From: Alnus glutinosa
Lineage: Eukaryota > Streptophyta > Magnoliopsida > Fagales > Betulaceae
Length of the DNA: 64,000 bases
Direction of reading: 5' to 3'
Assembly (NCBI RefSeq): GCF_958979055.1
Contig: NC_084887.1
Location: 27,891,544-27,955,543 of the forward strand
The notes below the pieces were generated by a model, which had not been told where the DNA came from, did not search any database, and saw only the letters and a list, made by a program, of their open reading frames with translations. Made by a program: the position numbers and the translations under genes. Of this stretch, positions 58,110-64,000 are shown piece after piece (positions within the stretch are counted from its first letter, which is position 1; the number at the start of each line of letters is the position of its first letter).

Positions 58110-60083
58110 TGTTAGAAATAAGGAGGGGCTGCTGTAGAGATGTTAAGGGAACTATATCCCATAAACATGGAATGAAATATGCTGGAAACATGGAGTGCGT
58201 GAATCAAGAGAGTTGGGCTGCTGTCAGGCGTGAAGCATGGAGCTGTTGCCTTGTGTCAGCTTGGAACATGGGTTAGAGCTGCTTAGCTTGAGACGGTCTA
58301 GGCTGCGTGTAGAGTGGAGTGAATCTTGGATTGAGGGGCTGCTGTAGGCTTATTTTCATGCCTGTCTTGGGAGTCCTTTGCAGAGGATATCTTATCCTCT
58401 AACACTCCTCCGCAAACTGATGAGAGGAACTTTCATGAGTTTGTCTTCTTCGGATTATAATCATCAACTTTTTTTTATTTTTTTTGTTTTTTATTTTTTA
58501 TGTTTTTTATTTTACTCAAGTCTGCAAATTAGACCTCAAAAGCCAAAATTAAGGCCAGCTATGGGCCATGAAAAAGAGCCTACAAAGGGCTTTAGATGAG
58601 CTTGGGTCTTAAACATTGCCTCAAGCAAGAAATTGGGCCAACAATAGGCCAAGAGAAAGCCTAATGGCTATTTAAAAAGGCTTGGGACTTTGAACATTTT
58701 TTACAAGAAATTGGGCCAACAATAGGCCAAGAGAAAGCCTAATGGCTATTTAAAAAGGCTTGGGACTTTGAACATTTTTTACAAGCAATTTGGGTCATCA
58801 ATGGGCCAAGAAAAAAGCCATTAAAGGGCTTAAATGGGCTTGGGTTTTAGACATTTTCTCGAGCAAGAAGTTGGGGCCAACAATGGGCCAAGAAAAGAGC
58901 CATCAAATGGCTAAAATAAGCTTGGGTTTTGGTTATTACCTCAAGCAAGAAATTTGGGCCAACAATGGGCCATTGAGAGATTTTCCTCTTAAATGAGTTT
59001 GGGCATTAAAACATTTGCCCCCAAGCTAGAAAGTGGGCCAACAATGGTCCAAAATGATACCTCGAGATGATTTTTATTTTATTTTTTTCTCAACTGAACA
59101 TAAGAATTAAAGCTTACAAATAAGAAAAAAAAAGGTGAAACGTAAGCTTTCACATGAAGGAAACAAACAATAGAAACCAAAAGATAAGTGAAAGAGAAAG
59201 TGGAAGTCAGAAGGCTTCTCGAGCCTTCCGCTCACTTGGGAGTTGGGATATGCAGCAATTGTCATATCTTCTCACAGCACTGTCACGTTTGTTGTACAAG
59301 TTGTGGAGATGTGTTTCTGGGAGACATGTAGGTGCTTGAACGACTGGGAGACGTGGCAGAGGTGAGACCCAAAAAGGGAACTGTAGCTACTGATAAAGAA
59401 GAAAACAAGGGCAATTGAGACGGTCTAAGATTGGTAAGACTTGCACACCAAAAGAGATGGGTTTATTTTTGGCTCTGGGGGTGGAAGAGTGACTGTAGTG
59501 AGCAGAGCATCTCGTTGAAGAGAAGGGAGATTTTTGGAGAACTGGCTCTGTGGATATCATGTGAAGTTGAGGTGTTTGATAAAAGTTCTGAGAGAGAGCA
59601 AAGAGAAAGGGAAACAGAGGTGAAGATGAGGTGTTTGATAAAAGGTGCAGAGAAGCTTCAAGAAGAAAAGGAACTGACGTTTATGGAAGATTGAGATGAG
59701 TCGGACTGGGCATCATTTTTGCTATAGAAACTGGGAGATAGAGTTTAGGATGAAGACATAAGAGTTCGTGGGTGGATTTTTCTGGTTCTGGTTGTTGAAG
59801 TGTGGGTGTTTTTGGTGAAGATGAGGTGCTTGATAATAGTGCTGAAAGAGAGTAAAGAGTAAGGAAAACTCTTGTGGAGCTTCCTCAAGGCACTGCCCGT
59901 GTGAGCTGTGTGAGCTATGCTCACACGGGCTGTGCTGCAGCCAAAGGAAGAAGAGAAACAAGATCGTAAGGCGTTAGCCAACAAGCTCTGATATACCATT
60001 TTAGAAATAAGGAGGGGCTGTTGTAGGCTTATTTTCATGCCTGTCTTGAGAGTCTTTTGCAGAGGATATCTTATCCTCTAACA
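58110..60083 (-). mobile_element. Copia-like non-autonomous LTR element
   Basis: Left LTR 58110-58404 (TGTTAGAAATAAGG...ATCCTCTAACA), right LTR 59999-60083 with the same ends but missing about 210 bp between two GGGGCTG(C/T)TGTAG repeats. Flanked by exact ATAGC (58105-58109, 60084-60088). The minus-strand primer-binding site (CAAGCTCTGATATACCATT read on +, 59982-60000) next to the right LTR fixes the orientation. The 1.6-kb interior has no gag or pol; a 77-bp tandem pair (about 58627 and 58704, GAAATTGGGCCAACAATAGG) lies in it. Confidence 0.85.
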
Positions 60084-60164
60084 ATAGCCAATTTCCTTCT
60101 TTACATATAGTGAAAATGTAAAAAAAACAAAAAACCACCCATAGGTATTAATCTATCGGTCGGG

Positions 60165-60350
60165 AGAAATGCTAGACATCCCAACACTTTTTTCCAGAAT
60201 TTGGTTCCAAACTGATGTGTCACTATCCTATGAAATTGTGGCACACTTTCCAAAATGATAGATCTCATATGATTGTGACACATCAGTTTAGAACCAAATT
60301 CTGAAAAAAAGTGTTTGGATGTCTAGCATTCCTCTCAAAAGAAAACTATT
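60165..60350. mobile_element. Foldback MITE
   Basis: GAGAAATGCTAGACATCCCA and its inverse GGATGTCTAGCATTCCTCTC are followed by matching arms (AGAATTTGGTTC, AACTGATGTGTCA). Target duplication not found. Confidence 0.75.
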
Positions 60351-60438
60351 ATTGTGAATGTTCTAATAACGGTCGCGATAGTGAGTGAGGACTGCGTAGG
60401 CTGCTTCGAACAAGGCTGGCTTTGGTTCACTCTTGGAC

Positions 60439-60621
60439 GGGAAATGCTAAAGATGAGTCTCTCATCCTCCCTTCATCACCCTCTTTTCTTTAAAAAAAAT
60501 TGATTTTAAGGAAAAAGTTGTCTTTGATGTCACATCAGAGACAGTTTTTTAATAAAAATCAATTTTTTTATTATCAAAGGAGGATGAAGGGAGGATGAGA
60601 GACTCATGTGTAGAAGGACTC
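60439..60621. mobile_element. MULE-type MITE, 183 bp, 9-bp duplication
   Basis: Inverted arms share ATGAGTCTCTCATCCTCCCT. Flanked by exact CTCTTGGAC (60430-60438, 60622-60630); 9 bp is the Mutator-superfamily length. Confidence 0.85.
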
Positions 60622-60630
60622 CTCTTGGAC

Positions 60631-60897
60631 AGTTGGACTGTGTGAACCAGCTTTTGATATTGGAGGCCGTCTAGAAAGTAGAAAGTAGAATTGTAGAAAC
60701 CTATAGTGGATTTTTCTTTCATTTTTTTTTAATCTCCATAAATCTTTCTCAAAATTTTAGGATATATATATATATATATATTAACTAGTATTTTTTAATT
60801 AAAAATAATTAATACTTTTTATATTAATATTTATCATTTCAAATGACATGTTAATGATATAGATTATAGATATACATATGTGGCCTGCAAAAAAAAA
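60631..60897. other. Non-coding stretch, short (TA)n
   Basis: AT-rich, (TA)n at 60764-60782. No gene seen. Confidence 0.6.
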
Positions 60898-60923
60898 GGG
60901 GGGGGGGGGGGGGGGGGGGGGGG
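60898..60923. repeat. Poly-G tract of 26 bases
   Basis: Twenty-six consecutive G preceded by nine A. Length may be affected by sequencing or assembly. Confidence 0.85.
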
Positions 60924-60975
60924 TAAATTTGTATGATAAATCTCTGCATAAATTATTTTTTAAATGCCTATATTT

Positions 60976-61372
60976 AAGGGTGTATATGTGAATATCCGCG
61001 TGGTTATTTGCGATATATGCACCTGCATCCGCAAAATGTGGATATCGCATTTTTATTATCCGTATCTGCGCGTCTATTGTGGTTATTAAGTGCAGTTATT
61101 ATCCGCTATCTGCAAATAGATAATGAGCTTATTTTAAACGCTTTTAAAAATAATTTTGACCAATTTTTAGTCTTTTGGGCTTGTTTTGAAAATATATGCA
61201 ACACAAAAACTATGTAAAACTGAGAAAAAAATGGGATGATGGATACAACTTCAAAATATTCATGGTAATTAATGCTCACAAGAAACCCCCTATGTTTTAT
61301 TATTCATGATTCAATAAGCATAACAATAAAGCCTGCAAACATAAAAGAACATAAATTATCTAAATATTACAT

Positions 61373-61418
<46 letters not shown>

Positions 61419-61565
61419 GGTATTCGGATGCGGTTATTATCCGCATTCACATACCCTAAAACTATTATTTGCATCCGTACTTGCGGATAGTGATTTTTGC
61501 TATCCGCATTCACATGTGTGGATGCGGACGGTTAATATTCACCCACATGTACATGTATACCCTTG
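60976..61565. mobile_element. hAT-like non-autonomous element (GCGGAT-rich)
   Basis: Ends AAGGGTGTATATGTGAATAT and GTACATGTATACCCTT are roughly inverted. The interior has repeated GCGGATGC/GCATCCGC and a (TA)n tract (61376-61415). Resembles hAT families with AAGGGTGTA ends. No target duplication confirmed. Confidence 0.45.
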
Positions 61566-61783
61566 CGGCTATATCTCCTCAGGTTGGCAAAAGGAGATAA
61601 AGGTATCTCCAAAAATATAAAGTTATCTTTGTACAATATTAGACCACAACAAGAATTCTACAGAAAATAAAAATAGAAAATGCCTCTATCAAGAGTGAGA
61701 ACATTCTAACAAAGTAGTGTAATATTGAAACAGAACAAGAGTTTTGCATAAAATAGAAAGTACAACCAAAGGATAACAATGCT
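61566..61783. other. 3' flank of receptor-like protein gene
   Basis: Probable 3' UTR or intergenic region on the minus side of the LRR gene. The 73-codon minus frame (61639-61860) overlaps the end of the LRR gene in another frame and is a shadow. Confidence 0.5.
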
Positions 61784-63060
61784 TTATTGAATAAAAACAA
61801 CAATTCTCTTTGTCCAACATTCGAGCGCATGGTCTTGCGTTTTTTCACTCTTTCGAACACCGTTGAAGAATTTATTCTTCATGTCATCCAAAAACTTAAA
61901 GAAAGCCCATCTCCAAGCCTTGTTGAATGCTAATGGACCAAATACACCCCAAAACCCCACTACAAATCCAAATGGCATGCTCATATAAAACCACTTCAAG
62001 TCGATCCAGCCACTGTCCTCTCTGCCTTCATCGTCAACATTTGGTGTTGTCTCAAGGGATGGGCCATCTCCAACGCAGCTAGAAGTAAGTGGAGGTCCAC
62101 AAAGATCATGGTCGTTCCCAATGAAACAGAGTGCACTAAAGCTCTGAAGCTGTGTGCTGGAGGGAATTCTACCAGAGAAGTTGTTGTATGATAAGTTTAG
62201 ATGATTCAAGCATGTTAAACTTGCCATACTTTGAGGTATTGCACCTGTGAGTTGATTCATCGAGACATCGAGAGACTCCAATGATATCATGGCATTGATC
62301 TTCTCAGGAATCTTTCCATGAAGTTGATTATTGGACAAGTTCAAAAATCGTAGGCCGGAAAGACTTGTGAGTTCATCGGGGATTTCTCCAATCAAATTGT
62401 TTCTCGAGAGGTCCATGCTTGTGACGAGAGCAAGTGTCTCTCTATACTCATACTCTATTCCCTTTGTTACCAACAATACTGGTTCTCCATATAGTGCCTC
62501 TTTTAAGGAAAAATTGCCCTTATCGATAATATCAGGGTTTTGTCCCACCATGGCGCTCAAATTACCAAAGCATCGCGGAATGGGTCCTGTGAATTTGTTT
62601 TGTGCCAGATCCATGATTTGAAGCGATTTAAGGTGACAGAACTCATGAGGGATACTGCCATAAAACTTGTTTGAGCGAAGCACGAGAACCCTCAGATTGG
62701 CTGAACTATTTCCCGACCAAATGGACAAGCTACCAGACAAATGATTCTCTCTTAGATCTACAATCTTTAGGAGTGTGCAATTTTGTAGGGACAATGGCAA
62801 ATGTCCAAACAGATTGTTTTTGTTCAAGGTTAGAAACTCAAGCATAGAGAGAGAACCCAAGGAACTCGGTATATTTCCTGTTAGATTATTGCTCCCCAAG
62901 TTTAACACCATTAATAGAGAATAGTTCATCCAACAGTCAGGAACTTCTCCAGACAAAAGATTTTTTGAAAGATCAAGAAAATACAGATCTCTCATTATAT
63001 CATTCTGTTCACAAACGAAGGGAGAAAGAGATCCACGAAATGAGTTATTGGAAAGATCTA

Positions 63061-63116
63061 AACCAAGAAAGATCCACGAAATGAGTTTACCAAAGCATCG
63101 CGGAATGGGTCCTGTG
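63061..63116. repeat. 56-bp templated insertion in RLP gene
   Basis: Bounded by a 13-bp repeat AACCAAGAAAGAT (63061-63073, 63117-63129). Its right part (63087-63118) is an exact 32-bp copy of 62562-62593 in the same gene, and its left part repeats GATCCACGAAATGAGTT from 63030-63046. Confidence 0.9.
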
Positions 63117-63730
63117 AACCAAGAAAGATTGATCCTCTACAAGATAAACTTGGAATACTGCCACGAATTTGGTTATGAGAAAGATCCAGAACAAGAAATT
63201 GGGAACAGAGGCTCCAAAACCAAGAAGGGATAACACCTGAAATGCTTGTATTAGACAAATTTAAAACTTGAAGATCTTTTTGTGATTGAAGCCATGCAGG
63301 AAATCGTGACCCTAGTGTCCATGATTCCATCTCTAAAATTTGAAGTTGAAAAGGAGGAACCCAATTAAAACTTACTTGCAAAGTCAACAAGTTTGAAGAG
63401 GCTTCAAGTATTTTCAAATTTGTTAGGTTGGAAAAATGCACGTCAGAAACAAAACTCTCTAAAAAATTGTCAGAGATGTATAACTCTTCAAGATTTGAAA
63501 GATGTCCAAGACTTACAGGAATTGTTCCATTTAATTTATTGTGAGAGACAGAAAGTATCCTCAATGAAGATAGATTTTCTATAGACACGGGAATCGGACC
63601 AGAAAGCATGCTGGAGTCAAGAAAAAGAAGAGACAGTTTTTTATTCTTTCCCAATTGATTAGGGAAAGTATCTAAAAGTCGATTCCAAGACAAATCTAAA
63701 AACTCCATATTTTTTACTGTGCATGCAGAA

Positions 63731-64000
63731 GAATTTCCCAAGAGTTCATACACACCTCCCCCAAGTTTGTTGTGAGATAAATCCAAATGTTGCAGATTAC
63801 ACAAATTTCCCAAGGATCTTGGCAATTTTCCTTCAAGGCCATTGTTTGACAGGTCAAGATATATCAGTTGGGAAAGGGAAGAATTTCCCAAGAGTTCATA
63901 CACGCCTCCCCCAAGTTTGTTGTGAGATAAATCCAAATTTTGCAGATTACACAAATTTCCCAAGGATCTTGGTAATTTTCCTTCAAGGCCATTGTTTGAC
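63731..64000. repeat. 150-bp tandem LRR duplication
   Basis: The segment from GAATTTCCCAAGAGTTCATA at 63731 recurs at 63881, a period of 150 bp (50 codons, two LRRs), nearly identical, and continues to the window edge. Confidence 0.9.

Larger units (their letters stand above)
61784..64000 (-). pseudogene. LRR receptor-like protein (EIX/Cf-type RLP), frameshifted, 5' end outside window
   Basis: Two open segments of one gene. The upstream part (63963-63058 and beyond the window edge) and downstream part (62995-61784) consist of extracellular plant LRRs (LxxLxLSxNxLxGxIPxSLG). They include the island-like VSFNWVPPFQLQILEMESW...FPAWLQSQKDLQVLNLS typical of EIX2-like RLPs, and a C-terminal LRR cap (NNFSGRIPSSTQLQSF, CFIGNDHDLCGPPL). 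An acidic juxtamembrane region, a transmembrane segment (FYMSMPFGFVVGFWGVFGPL) and a short basic tail without kinase follow. Such receptors sit in the plasma membrane and signal via SOBIR1/BAK1-type kinases. A 56-bp insertion (63061-63116) after GSIFLG shifts the frame and gives a stop (FLV*). Removing it would rejoin FLGLDLSNNSFRGSL. Function as a full receptor is therefore unlikely. Confidence 0.9.

Noticed and set aside
62331..62621. Plus-strand frame in the RLP gene
   Set aside because: Antisense of LRR coding sequence.

Overview
This window is nuclear DNA of a eudicot plant, and probably a woody one (the clade is my inference). The evidence is dispersed TTTAGGG/CCCTAAA telomere-type repeats, GT-AG introns, Cassandra retroelements carrying 5S rRNA sequence in their LTRs, CACTA/hAT/PIF/Mutator-type transposons, LINE and Ty3/Gypsy or Copia elements, and plant-only receptor families (LRK10L-type kinases, LysM kinase ectodomain, LRR receptor-like protein). 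Almost no intact host gene is visible; the window is a nest of transposons in a decayed cluster of immune-receptor-like genes.

Regions. 1-5.7 kb: TA and CT microsatellites and degenerate telomere-like repeats, mostly G-strand on + before 1.45 kb and C-strand on + from 3.4 to 5.7 kb. 5.8-9.5 kb: a CACTA (En/Spm) element with a multi-exon Transposase_24-type gene, a subterminal repeat array and one clear terminus. 10.2-13.2 kb: a minus-strand LINE with ORF1 and the endonuclease part of ORF2 but no reverse transcriptase. 13.7-14.5 kb: a 24-bp GATCGATC minisatellite, followed by further CACTA-type arms (15.4-15.8 and 21.2-21.5 kb). 16-20.5 kb: mostly AT-rich sequence without recognisable genes.

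21.5-57.3 kb: a duplicated block whose copies (about 21.5-24.6, 37.5-38.8 and 41.4 kb) flank four minus-strand LRK10L-like kinase pseudogenes (25.4-26.5, 32.2-34.3, 43.2-45.2, 46.3/56.4-57.3 kb). Three kinase copies are split by later insertions with exact 5-bp target-site duplications: two solo LTRs (32493-34063, 43355-44938) and a 9.9-kb Cassandra complex (46423-56352). That complex contains five Cassandra LTR pieces, one unit inverted, and an 8.4-kb Gypsy element with a gag region and a badly decayed pol. Other insertions with recognisable target-site duplications are hAT elements (21817-23319, 37627-37848, 38854-39867), a CACTA element (38777-41423), PIF-type elements (30517-31535, 42286-42673), Copia-like solo LTRs (21929-22217, 24794-25249), a Copia-like non-autonomous element (58110-60083) and a 183-bp MULE-type MITE (60439-60621).

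61.6-64 kb: the 3' part of a minus-strand LRR receptor-like protein gene (EIX/Cf type), frameshifted by a 56-bp insertion that contains a 32-bp copy of sequence from elsewhere in the same gene. The window ends inside this gene.
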